A stretch of 64,000 nucleotides of DNA from an uncultured Eubacteriales bacterium (GTDB lineage Bacteria; Bacillota; Clostridia; Oscillospirales; CAG-272), in the NCBI GenBank assembly GCA_905187695.1, contig CAJJIY010000004.1, forward strand, positions 1 through 64,000, read 5' to 3'. The notes below the pieces were generated by a model. The model saw only the letters and a program-made list of their open reading frames with translations. It made no database searches and was not told the origin of the DNA. The translations under genes and the position numbers were made by a program. This document shows, one piece after another, positions 26,382 to 35,722 of the stretch. Within the stretch, counting starts at the first letter, position 1. Each line of letters opens with the position of its first letter.

Positions 26382-27674
26382 ATGCTGCCGGTGGCGATCA
26401 TTTCGCTTTTTGGCGTCCTTGGGATGCTTTTTCTGATTTTCAGACGCCCGGCCGTGCATATCGGCCGTGCGGCGGTCAGCGTTTTTTATCTGCCGCCGCT
26501 TGTTTCCGCGCTCCTTTTATTGTTTTTGGGCTATCTGACCCCGCAGGAGGCCGTTTCGGGTCTGGCGGCGGCAGGGGCGGTCAATCCGCTCAAAATTTTA
26601 GTGCTGTTCTTTTCCATGACGCTCCTTTCGGTGCTCCTGGATGAGGCGGGATTTTTTGCGTTTCTGGCCGGCGCGGTGCTCCGGCGGGCGGGGAAGAGCC
26701 AGCTCCGGCTTTTTTGCTATCTTTTTATCGCGGTGTCGCTGCTGACGGTCTTTACCTCCAACGACATTGTGGTGCTGACCTTTACGCCCTTTATCTGCTA
26801 CTTCTGCCATCACGCCGAAATCGACCCCGTTCCCTACCTTTTCGGAGAATTTGTGGCCGCGAACACCTGGAGCATGGTACTGATGATTGGCAACCCCACC
26901 AACATCTATCTTTCGGCCGCGCGGGTGGATTTTTTCGGTTATCTGCGCCTGATGTGGCTGCCGACGCTTCTTGCGGGCGTGGTTTCGTTTGCCTTGCTGT
27001 TGCTTCTTTTCGGCCGGAAATTGCGCGCACCGATTGCCGGGTCGCCGCCTGAAAAAACCGAGATGGATCGCCCCAGCGTGGCGTTAGGTCTGACGGCGCT
27101 TTTTTCCTGCGTGGCGCTTTTGTCTCTTTCCTCTTTCCTGGGGCTTCCGATGTGGCGGATCGCGCTTTTCTGCTTTTTGGGACTGTATCTGGCGGTGGCG
27201 GCGGAGTTGCTTTGGCGGCGGCGGGGGCTGGCGCTTTTGCGGCGCAGTCTTTTGCGCACGCCGCTAGATACCGCACCTTTTGTGCTTTCCATGTTTTTGC
27301 TGGTGCTTGCGCTTCACCGCGCGGGCGTGACCGGGGCGCTTTCCGGCCTTTTGCTTTCCAGGAACGAGATTTTTACCTTCGGCATAGCTTCCTTTCTTTC
27401 GGCCAATCTCATCAACAACATCCCCATGAGCGTGCTGTTTTCATTCCTTTGCGCCGCGCCCGGCGCAGGGGAGGGCGCGCTTTTCGCCGCAGTCATCGGC
27501 TCTAATCTCGGCGCGTTTTTGACCCCCGTCGGGGCACTGGCCGGAATCATGTGGATGGCAATGCTCCGGGGAAACGGCGTGCCGCTTTCCTTCGGGCGCT
27601 TTACGCGCTATGGCGCGGCGGTGTCCGTCCCGGCGCTGTTGGCGGCTCTTTGGGGGCTTTCGGTTTTGCTGTGA
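26382..27674 (+). CDS. ArsB/SLC13-like ion transporter
   Basis: A protein of 430 residues; ATG 26382 has GGGGGAG upstream. About 11-12 helices are arranged as two halves. The first half has FTSNDIVVLTFTPF and the second SANLINNIPMSVLF, the paired SN-D/NN-P re-entrant motifs of the ion transporter superfamily (ArsB, CitMHS, SLC13). MIGNPTNIYLSAA and IGSNLGAFLTPVGAL are the matching substrate-loop segments. An anion or oxyanion substrate (arsenite, dicarboxylate, citrate or sulfate) is possible, but no adjacent ars gene narrows it. The gene has its own promoter and shares a bidirectional terminator with galT. Confidence 0.85.
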   Translation: MLPVAIISLFGVLGMLFLIFRRPAVHIGRAAVSVFYLPPLVSALLLLFLGYLTPQEAVSGLAAAGAVNPLKILVLFFSMTLLSVLLDEAGFFAFLAGAVLRRAGKSQLRLFCYLFIAVSLLTVFTSNDIVVLTFTPFICYFCHHAEIDPVPYLFGEFVAANTWSMVLMIGNPTNIYLSAARVDFFGYLRLMWLPTLLAGVVSFALLLLLFGRKLRAPIAGSPPEKTEMDRPSVALGLTALFSCVALLSLSSFLGLPMWRIALFCFLGLYLAVAAELLWRRRGLALLRRSLLRTPLDTAPFVLSMFLLVLALHRAGVTGALSGLLLSRNEIFTFGIASFLSANLINNIPMSVLFSFLCAAPGAGEGALFAAVIGSNLGAFLTPVGALAGIMWMAMLRGNGVPLSFGRFTRYGAAVSVPALLAALWGLSVLL

Positions 27675-27690
27675 AAATTTTTGAGAAAGA

Positions 27691-27716
27691 AAAAAGCCGC
27701 CTGCAGGCGGCTTTTT
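27691..27716. terminator. Bidirectional terminator between the transporter gene and galT
   Basis: Stem GCCGCC / GGCGGC with TGCA loop, preceded by five A and followed by five T residues, so it can serve both convergent genes. Confidence 0.9.
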
Positions 27717-27729
27717 CTTATGGAATTTT

Positions 27730-29232
27730 TCAGGCGATGACCGAGCGGCAGAAACGCTCAAAGGCGGCCAGCCCCTCTTCGGTGGTTTTATAAACGCCGG
27801 CGTCTTCCAGCACGCGGGTGAAGGTGCGGCCGATCTCCTGCTGAAGAATGGTGTAGACATTTTCTTTGGTGAAAGCGTAGTTCCCGGCAAAGCGCGCAAA
27901 CCAATCCTTGTGTTTTTTGATTTCCGGAACGGTCTCAAAATCCGTGCCGGAAAGGATGGCGTCGCACATCAGCTCGATTTCTTTTTTGAGACGGGCGGGA
28001 AGCACCGCCAGACCCATGACCTCGATCAGGCCGATGTTTTCCTTTTTGATGTTGTGCAGTTCGGGGTGCGGATGATAAAGCCCCAGTGGGTACTCCTTGG
28101 TGGTGATGTTGTTGCGGAGCACCAGATCCAGTTCAAAACGGTCGCCGTTTTTCCGGGCGATCGGGGTGATGGTATTGTGCGGTTCGCCGTCGGTCTTGGC
28201 AAAAATGAAGGCGTCCGGGTCGGAATAATCGCGCCAGGCCGTGAGGATGAGATCGGCAAGCTCGATCATACGGGTCTTGTCGGTGGAAGAAAGACGGATG
28301 ACCGACAGCGGCCAGCGCAGGATGCCGGCGCTGACATTGGCAAAGCCGGGGAAATGCAGTTCTTTTATGACGGGCGCTTTGGCCATGGCAAAAGTGTGAT
28401 GGCCGCCCTGCATATGGTCGTGCGAGAGGATCGAACCGCCCACGATCGGCAGGTCGGCGTTGGAACCCAGGAAGTAGTGCGGGAAAATTTCAACGAAGTC
28501 CAGCAGTTTCCGGAAGGTGGAACGGTCGATCTTCATGGGCGTGTGTCGGCCGGAAAGCGCAATACAGTGCTCGTTATAATAAACATAGGGGGAATATTGC
28601 AGGTACCAGTCGTTTCCGTCCATGGTGATGGGAATCTGGCGCAGGTTCTGCCGGGCGGGAGCGGAAAGCGTGCCGGCGTAGCCCTCGTTTTCATGGCACA
28701 GCAGGCACTTGGGATAGCCGCGGGGCGGGAGCAGTTTGGCGGCGGCAATGGCCTTGGGATCCTTTTCGGGCTTGGAGAGGTTGACCGAGATCTCGATTTC
28801 GCCATAGGGACTGTCGTAGGTCCAGCGCAGATCCTTTTTCACGCGGTAGGTGCGGATGTAGTTGCAGTCGTTTGAGAGCCTGTAAAAATAATCGGTGGCG
28901 GCCTGCGGGCTTTTTTTATAGAGCTTTCCGAAATTTTCAATCACGGCGCTGGGCGGCGGGGTGAGCAGACCCATGAGCGCGGTGTCAAAAAGATCGCGGT
29001 AGACCACCGAATCGCCGCCCATGAGGTTCTCTTTGGCGGCGTAATCGCACAGGTCGGCCAGGATTTCCTCCAGTTCGCGGGTGGCGCCGGGATAGCCGCT
29101 GTCATCATAATCCGAAAGGTGAAGGGCACTGAGCAAGGAATTGGTCAGATAGGTGCGGTCGGCTTCCTTGACCAGCGCGTGGCTGATGCCGTATTCCACC
29201 AGGTCACGCACCGAAAAACAGATGTTTGGCAT
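27730..29232 (-). CDS. galT: UDP-glucose--hexose-1-phosphate uridylyltransferase, class II
   Basis: A protein of 500 residues, the usual length of the Firmicutes class II GalT. Leloir pathway: UDP-glucose plus galactose-1-phosphate gives UDP-galactose plus glucose-1-phosphate. The active-site region GGSILSHDHMQGG carries the His-x-His pair with the catalytic His (class I enzymes have HPHPHGQ). PKCLLCHENEGYAGT is a conserved class II segment. It is monocistronic with its own perfect promoter and no galK or galE beside it. Its product can feed glf (UDP-galactose) and the glycogen operon (glucose-1-phosphate), both encoded close by. Confidence 0.95.
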   Translation of the reverse strand: MPNICFSVRDLVEYGISHALVKEADRTYLTNSLLSALHLSDYDDSGYPGATRELEEILADLCDYAAKENLMGGDSVVYRDLFDTALMGLLTPPPSAVIENFGKLYKKSPQAATDYFYRLSNDCNYIRTYRVKKDLRWTYDSPYGEIEISVNLSKPEKDPKAIAAAKLLPPRGYPKCLLCHENEGYAGTLSAPARQNLRQIPITMDGNDWYLQYSPYVYYNEHCIALSGRHTPMKIDRSTFRKLLDFVEIFPHYFLGSNADLPIVGGSILSHDHMQGGHHTFAMAKAPVIKELHFPGFANVSAGILRWPLSVIRLSSTDKTRMIELADLILTAWRDYSDPDAFIFAKTDGEPHNTITPIARKNGDRFELDLVLRNNITTKEYPLGLYHPHPELHNIKKENIGLIEVMGLAVLPARLKKEIELMCDAILSGTDFETVPEIKKHKDWFARFAGNYAFTKENVYTILQQEIGRTFTRVLEDAGVYKTTEEGLAAFERFCRSVIA

Positions 29233-29303
29233 GATTTTTCTCTCCCTTTAAGATAAAACGCGGCCGATGCCGTGCGGAGCGGTTGCCCCGCCCTGTCCTT
29301 TTT

Positions 29304-29332
29304 ATTATAACACTCTGTTCCGGCCTTGTCAA
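29304..29332 (-). promoter_or_regulatory. Consensus sigma-A promoter for galT
   Basis: On the minus strand TTGACA (29332-29327), 17-bp spacer, TATAAT (29309-29304), about 72 bp upstream of galT. Confidence 0.92.
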
Positions 29333-29473
29333 AGGGGAAAGATGTCGAATTTTCGGTTTTAAAAAATTATTTACACCCCGGGCGGCGGCCTGCCGAGCGC
29401 GGGAGCGCTATGAAAACGGCCGGCGGAGCCGGTGCGCGCAAAACGTCTGCGTGCGGCAAGGAGAACGGCAGGT
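29333..29473. other. Intergenic stretch with no supported gene
   Basis: Between the galT promoter and the tRNA terminator. It holds only a 21-codon frame starting at 29410 with a weak GGGAG before it and no promoter; I see no further signal. Confidence 0.5.
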
Positions 29474-29520
29474 AAAAAATCAGCCGGAAGCGGGGAAAGG
29501 CCTCACTTCCGGCTGATTTT
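29474..29520 (-). terminator. Terminator downstream of tRNA-Leu
   Basis: A long stem (AAATCAGCCGGAAG / CTTCCGGCTGATTT) with a 15-base loop, flanked by A and T runs, immediately after the tRNA CCA end on the minus strand. Confidence 0.9.
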
Positions 29521-29604
29521 TGGTGCGGGCGACAGGAATCGAACCTGCAAGTCAAAGACATAAGATCCTAAATCTTACGCGTATGCCAATTTCGCCACGC
29601 CCGC
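29521..29604 (-). tRNA. tRNA-Leu (anticodon UAG)
   Basis: The transcript begins at 29604. The acceptor stem GCGGGCG pairs with CGCCCGC; the D-arm is GTGGCGAAATTGGCA; the anticodon stem TAAGA/TCTTA encloses loop TTTAGGA with anticodon TAG, decoding CUA. A long variable arm marks a class II tRNA, GGTTCGATTCC is the T-loop, and the discriminator A is followed by an encoded CCA (29523-29521). The transcript is monocistronic, with a perfect promoter about 130 bases upstream and a terminator directly behind it. Confidence 0.95.
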
Positions 29605-29637
29605 AGAGCGTGGGGAGGCGGCGTGTGGCGAAATTGG
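29586..29637. repeat. 13-bp perfect inverted repeat joining the tRNA D-arm to its own leader
   Basis: CCAATTTCGCCAC (29586-29598) and GTGGCGAAATTGG (29625-29637) are exact inverted copies 26 bases apart. The first arm is tRNA-Leu positions 7-19; the second lies in the 5' leader of the same transcript. Confidence 0.85.
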
Positions 29638-29732
29638 ATTCGCACACGGGTGCAGAGCGAGGGAGGGACGCTTTTTGACGCGCCGCGAAGCGCAAAAGCA
29701 AGTCCGCGCCCGGCCGCATCCTGACTTTTCGT

Positions 29733-29761
29733 ATTATAGCACGGACGGAAGGCTTTGTCAA
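29733..29761 (-). promoter_or_regulatory. Consensus sigma-A promoter for tRNA-Leu
   Basis: On the minus strand TTGACA (29761-29756), 17-bp spacer, TATAAT (29738-29733). It leaves an unusually long leader of about 120 bases before the mature tRNA. Confidence 0.92.
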
Positions 29762-29841
29762 GCGAGGCCCGCCTGCAAAAAGGGCAATTGCTCCCCAAAG
29801 GGGGGAAAGAGGAGAATTTGTGAAATTGTTTGAAAAAAATA

Positions 29842-29870
29842 TTGTATTCTAAAATTATTATGTGTATAAT
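29842..29870 (+). promoter_or_regulatory. Promoter for the glycogen operon
   Basis: TTGTAT (29842-29847), 17-bp spacer, TATAAT (29865-29870) in an AT-rich stretch, 43 bp upstream of the glgB start. Confidence 0.8.
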
Positions 29871-29913
29871 ATACTTAAGGAATGTTGTACCCCCGCGAAA
29901 GGAGGCGGAACCG

Positions 29914-31860
<1,947 letters not shown>

Positions 31861-31935
31861 ACCCGTTACGGGGTATCAGGGAGGACAAAAGCAAAACTGA
31901 CCATCCGGCAAAACAGATCACAGGGAGGAAAATCC

Positions 31936-33117
31936 ATGTTTAAAAAGAAAGAGTGCGTGGCACTGCTTCTGGCAGGCGGACAAGGCAGCCGTCTGCACGC
32001 GCTGACCGCCAAAACAGCCAAGCCCGCCGTGACCTTCGGCGGCAAGTACCGTATCATTGATTTCCCGCTTTCCAACTGCGTTCATTCCGGAATTGACACG
32101 GTGGGGGTGCTGACGCAGTATCAGCCGCTGGTGTTAAACGAATATATCGGCACGGGTCTGCCTTGGGATCTTGACCGCAACTACGGCGGGGTGAAGATTC
32201 TGCCGCCCTATCAGGGCAAAAACGGCGCGGACTGGTACAAAGGCACGGCCAATGCCATTTATCAGAACCTGCAGTTTATCGAGCGGTATGACGCCGACTA
32301 TGTGCTGATCCTTTCAGGTGACCACATTTATCGCATGGACTATGCCAAAATGCTGGAACGCCATAAGGAGACCGGCGCGGCCTGCACCATTGCCGTCATT
32401 GAAGTGCCGATGAAAGAGGCCGGCCGCTTCGGGATCATGACTACCGATGAGACGGGGAAGATCCTGAAATTTGCCGAAAAGCCCAAACACCCCGAAAGCA
32501 ACAAGGCGTCCATGGGGATCTATATCTTTACCCGCAGGAAACTGACCGATTATCTGGTGGCCGACGCCGCCAATCCGCACTCCCAGAACGATTTCGGCAA
32601 GAACATTATTCCCGCCATGCTGGCGGCCGGAGAAAAGATGATGGCCTATACTTTTTCGGGCTATTGGAAGGATGTCGGTACCATCCGCTCACTCTGGGAG
32701 GCCAATATGGATATTTTGGGAGAGGAGCCCGTGCTCAATCTCGGCGCGGGAAAATGGCGGATCCTTTCCCGGCATGACGACGCGCCGCCGCAGTATATCG
32801 GCCCGGAGGCGGTGGTGGAGAACACCTCGGTCACGGAAGGGTGCGAGATCTTCGGCACCGTAAAAAACAGCGTTCTGGGCGAGAATGTCCGCGTGGAGGC
32901 CGGGGCGACCGTGGAAGATTCGGTGCTGATGGGCGATTCGGTTGTGAAGGCCGGGGCGCGGGTGGATTATGCCATTCTCGACCGGAACGTGGAGATCGGA
33001 GAAGGCGCGGCGGTCGGCCGTCCGCGCGGTGTGGCCGAGGGCATTGCGGTGCTGGGTGAAGGCACGCGCGTGGCGCCCGGTGAGATCGTGGCCGAGGCCG
33101 CGATGATCAAGGATTGA
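31936..33117 (+). CDS. glgC: Glucose-1-phosphate adenylyltransferase, catalytic subunit
   Basis: A protein of 393 residues; GGGAGGAAAATCC precedes the ATG. It makes ADP-glucose from ATP and glucose-1-phosphate. Residues 13-27 hold the nucleotide-binding loop AGGQGSRLHALTAKTAKPAV. LSGDHIYRMDY has the catalytic metal-binding Asp, and the EKP motif is in KFAEKPKHPES. The C-terminal third is a left-handed beta-helix with hexapeptide repeats (SVLGENVRVEAGATVEDSVL). The adjoining glgD encodes a regulatory homologue, as in other Firmicutes where GlgC and GlgD form a heterotetramer. Confidence 0.96.
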   Translation: MFKKKECVALLLAGGQGSRLHALTAKTAKPAVTFGGKYRIIDFPLSNCVHSGIDTVGVLTQYQPLVLNEYIGTGLPWDLDRNYGGVKILPPYQGKNGADWYKGTANAIYQNLQFIERYDADYVLILSGDHIYRMDYAKMLERHKETGAACTIAVIEVPMKEAGRFGIMTTDETGKILKFAEKPKHPESNKASMGIYIFTRRKLTDYLVADAANPHSQNDFGKNIIPAMLAAGEKMMAYTFSGYWKDVGTIRSLWEANMDILGEEPVLNLGAGKWRILSRHDDAPPQYIGPEAVVENTSVTEGCEIFGTVKNSVLGENVRVEAGATVEDSVLMGDSVVKAGARVDYAILDRNVEIGEGAAVGRPRGVAEGIAVLGEGTRVAPGEIVAEAAMIKD

Positions 33118-33132
33118 GAGGGGGGCAGGAAA

Positions 33133-34266
33133 ATGACAGCCGCAGGACTTATTTTTTCCAATATCCATGACGCGACAGTGCCTGAACTGACCCGCCGCCG
33201 GACCATGGCCAGCATCCCTTTCGGAGGGCGTTACCGGTTGGTGGATTTTGCGCTTTCCAATATGGTGAACGCCGGTATTTCCAAGGTCGGACTCATTACC
33301 CACAACAATTATCAGTCGCTTCTGGACCATATCGGGAACGGCAAGGACTGGGATCTGGCGCGGCGTGAGGGCGGCATCAAGCTGCTGCCGCCGTTTATCA
33401 CGGCCTATGACAGCTCGGCGGCCGGCCGGCTTTACAACACCCGTCTGGAAGCCCTCATGAGCGTGATGAATTTTATCAACCGCTGTACCGAGGAAGTGCT
33501 GGTGCTTTCGGATTGCGATGTGATCTGCAACATCGATCTGCGCACGGTGATGGCGTTGCACGAGGCCAGAGACGCCGACATGACGCTGATCACGGCCAAG
33601 GTGGACACCGCCAGTCATCAGTTGGACGCGCACATTCAGGTGCCGGCTTCGGATGACAAACAGTGTCTGGTGGACATTGCCGAATACAGCGGACAGACCG
33701 GCACGGTGACCATCGGTACGGACATCATTCTGGTGCGTCGTTCTTTCCTCCAGCAGATTCTGACCGACGCCACGGCGCGCGGATACCGCAGTTTTTATCA
33801 GGATGTGGTGGCGCGGCTGATCGGCAAGGCGCGGATCTACACGTATCTTTACGACGGATTTTTTGCGCGGATCAATTCGCTGGAGAGCTATTTCCGCTGC
33901 TCCATGCGCCTGCTTTCGGGCGACGCGCGGGAAAATCTTTTTTACCGGCGCTCGCTCCCGGTGCTGACCAAGATCCGCAACTCCGCCCCTACGCGCTATG
34001 CGCCGGGATGTCTGGTGAAAAACTCGCTTGTTGCCGACGGATGCGTGATAGAGGGCGAGGTGGAGGACAGTATTCTTTTCCGCGGGGTGCACATCGGAAA
34101 GGGTACGAAAATCAGCCGTTCCATCCTCATGCAGGACACGCAGGTGGGCGAAAAGGTGCACCTGGGCTGTGTGATTACCGACAAAAATGTGACCATCCGG
34201 AACGGACACGAGCTCTGCGGACACGAGGCCATGCCGTTTTATATCGACAAGGGTTCGATGATTTAA
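33133..34266 (+). CDS. glgD: Glucose-1-phosphate adenylyltransferase, GlgD regulatory subunit
   Basis: A protein of 377 residues, homologous to GlgC but with the nucleotide loop lost: the N-terminus reads IFSNIHDATVPELTRRRTMA where GlgC has GGQGSRL. LSDCDVICNIDL replaces the GlgC metal site LSGDHIYRMDY. These changes are normal for GlgD and point to a non-catalytic partner that activates GlgC. The C-terminal beta-helix is retained. It follows glgC by 15 bp and precedes glgA by 10 bp. Confidence 0.94.
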   Translation: MTAAGLIFSNIHDATVPELTRRRTMASIPFGGRYRLVDFALSNMVNAGISKVGLITHNNYQSLLDHIGNGKDWDLARREGGIKLLPPFITAYDSSAAGRLYNTRLEALMSVMNFINRCTEEVLVLSDCDVICNIDLRTVMALHEARDADMTLITAKVDTASHQLDAHIQVPASDDKQCLVDIAEYSGQTGTVTIGTDIILVRRSFLQQILTDATARGYRSFYQDVVARLIGKARIYTYLYDGFFARINSLESYFRCSMRLLSGDARENLFYRRSLPVLTKIRNSAPTRYAPGCLVKNSLVADGCVIEGEVEDSILFRGVHIGKGTKISRSILMQDTQVGEKVHLGCVITDKNVTIRNGHELCGHEAMPFYIDKGSMI

Positions 34267-34276
34267 AGGAGGGCGT

Positions 34277-35722
34277 ATGAAAAAAATTCTGATGGTGGGC
34301 GCGGAGGTCATGCCTTTTGCCGCCACGGGGGGACTGGGCGATGTGCTGGGCTCGCTCCCCGCGGCGCTGGCCGCGCGGGGAGACCTGGATGTGCGGGTGA
34401 TGATGCCGCTTTACGGGCAGATCCCGGCGGAATACCGCAAAAAAATGAAGACCGAGGCGGTCTTTTCGGTGCGTCTTGCCTGGCGGGAGCAGTATTGCGG
34501 CGTGCTTTCGCTCCGGCGCGGAAAAGTGACCTATTATTTTATTGATAATGAATATTATTTTAAGCGCGGCCGTCTGTACGGGGAATATGACGACGGGGAA
34601 CGGTTTGCCTTTTTCTCGATGGCGGCCCTCTCGGCTCTGCCGCAGATCGGCTTTTTCCCGGACATTCTGCACGCGCATGACCATCAGGCGGCGCTGGTGC
34701 CGGTCTATCTGAATCTCTTTTTCCGGGGACAGCCGGGGTATGAGGAGATCCGCACGGTCTTTACCATTCACAACATCGAATATCAGGGACAGTATGATTT
34801 CAGCATTTTGGGGGATGTTTTCGCCCTGCCCGCCTCGGCGCACGACCTTATGGACCTGAACGGGGCCCTCAACCTTATGAAGGGAGCCGTGATGACCGCC
34901 GACGCGGTGACGACCGTCAGCCCCCGTTATGCCGAGGAGATCTGCACGCCGGCCTTCGGACACGGGATGGACAGCGTGCTTCGGCTCTGCCGCGGGAAGC
35001 TGACCGGAATTCTGAACGGCATTGACTATGTTTATTATAATCCGGGGCAGGACCCCGACCTTTTTGCGCGTTACAACTGGCGCACGCCGGAACGCAAGGA
35101 GGAAAACAAGCGCGCTCTCCGGGCGGAGCTTTCCCTGCCGGACGGATCGGATATTCCGATGCTTTCGGTCATTTCCAGATTGGTGGCGGCAAAGGGAATG
35201 GATCTGTTTTTTGAAGCGGCCGGCCGGATGCTGGCGGACGGGCGCACCCAACTGGTGGTGCTCGGCACGGGTGAGCGCCGGTACGAGGACTTCTTTAGGG
35301 GGCTGGAGGCACGGTATCCCGGACAGGTCCGCGCGCTCATCCGTTACGACCGGAAGCTGGCCAAGCGGATCTATGCCGCCAGCGACATTTTCCTGATGCC
35401 CTCGGCCATTGAAGCCTGCGGACTTTCACAGATGATCGCCTCGCGCTACGGCGCTATTCCCGTGGTGCACGAGACAGGGGGACTTTTTGATTCCATCAAG
35501 GGGTATTGGGAAGAAAACGGAGAAATGCACGGCAACGGGTTCACTTTTGCCAATTACAGTGCGGCGGAGCTGGCGGAACGCACCGGCGCGGCCGCGGCGC
35601 TCTGGCGGGACAGGACGCGCCGCCGGGCGTTTGTCACGCGGGTGATGAGAACCGATTTTTCCTTTGACCGTTCGGCCGGGGAATACATGAGTGTTTATGA
35701 AAAACTGAAAGGAAAGCTTTGA
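34277..35722 (+). CDS. glgA: Glycogen synthase (ADP-glucose, GT5)
   Basis: A protein of 481 residues, GT-B fold. N-terminal domain: KILMVGAEVMPFAATGGLGDV, where Ala stands in place of the Lys of the classic KxGGL loop. HAHDHQAALVP and FTIHNIEYQG are conserved. C-terminal domain: VISRLVAAKGMDL, then EACGLSQMIASRYG containing the catalytic Glu (usual form EPCGLSQ). It elongates glycogen from ADP-glucose made by GlgC/GlgD. Its stop overlaps the glgP start by one base. Confidence 0.95.
   Translation: MKKILMVGAEVMPFAATGGLGDVLGSLPAALAARGDLDVRVMMPLYGQIPAEYRKKMKTEAVFSVRLAWREQYCGVLSLRRGKVTYYFIDNEYYFKRGRLYGEYDDGERFAFFSMAALSALPQIGFFPDILHAHDHQAALVPVYLNLFFRGQPGYEEIRTVFTIHNIEYQGQYDFSILGDVFALPASAHDLMDLNGALNLMKGAVMTADAVTTVSPRYAEEICTPAFGHGMDSVLRLCRGKLTGILNGIDYVYYNPGQDPDLFARYNWRTPERKEENKRALRAELSLPDGSDIPMLSVISRLVAAKGMDLFFEAAGRMLADGRTQLVVLGTGERRYEDFFRGLEARYPGQVRALIRYDRKLAKRIYAASDIFLMPSAIEACGLSQMIASRYGAIPVVHETGGLFDSIKGYWEENGEMHGNGFTFANYSAAELAERTGAAAALWRDRTRRRAFVTRVMRTDFSFDRSAGEYMSVYEKLKGKL

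Noticed and set aside
29410..29475. 21-codon frame between galT and tRNA-Leu
   Set aside because: Weak GGGAG only, no promoter, and it ends at the tRNA terminator; too short and unsupported to call a gene.
29345..29520. CRISPR-like repetition near the tRNA
   Set aside because: Only a single terminator stem and the tRNA are repeated in inverse; no direct repeats or spacers occur here or elsewhere in the window.
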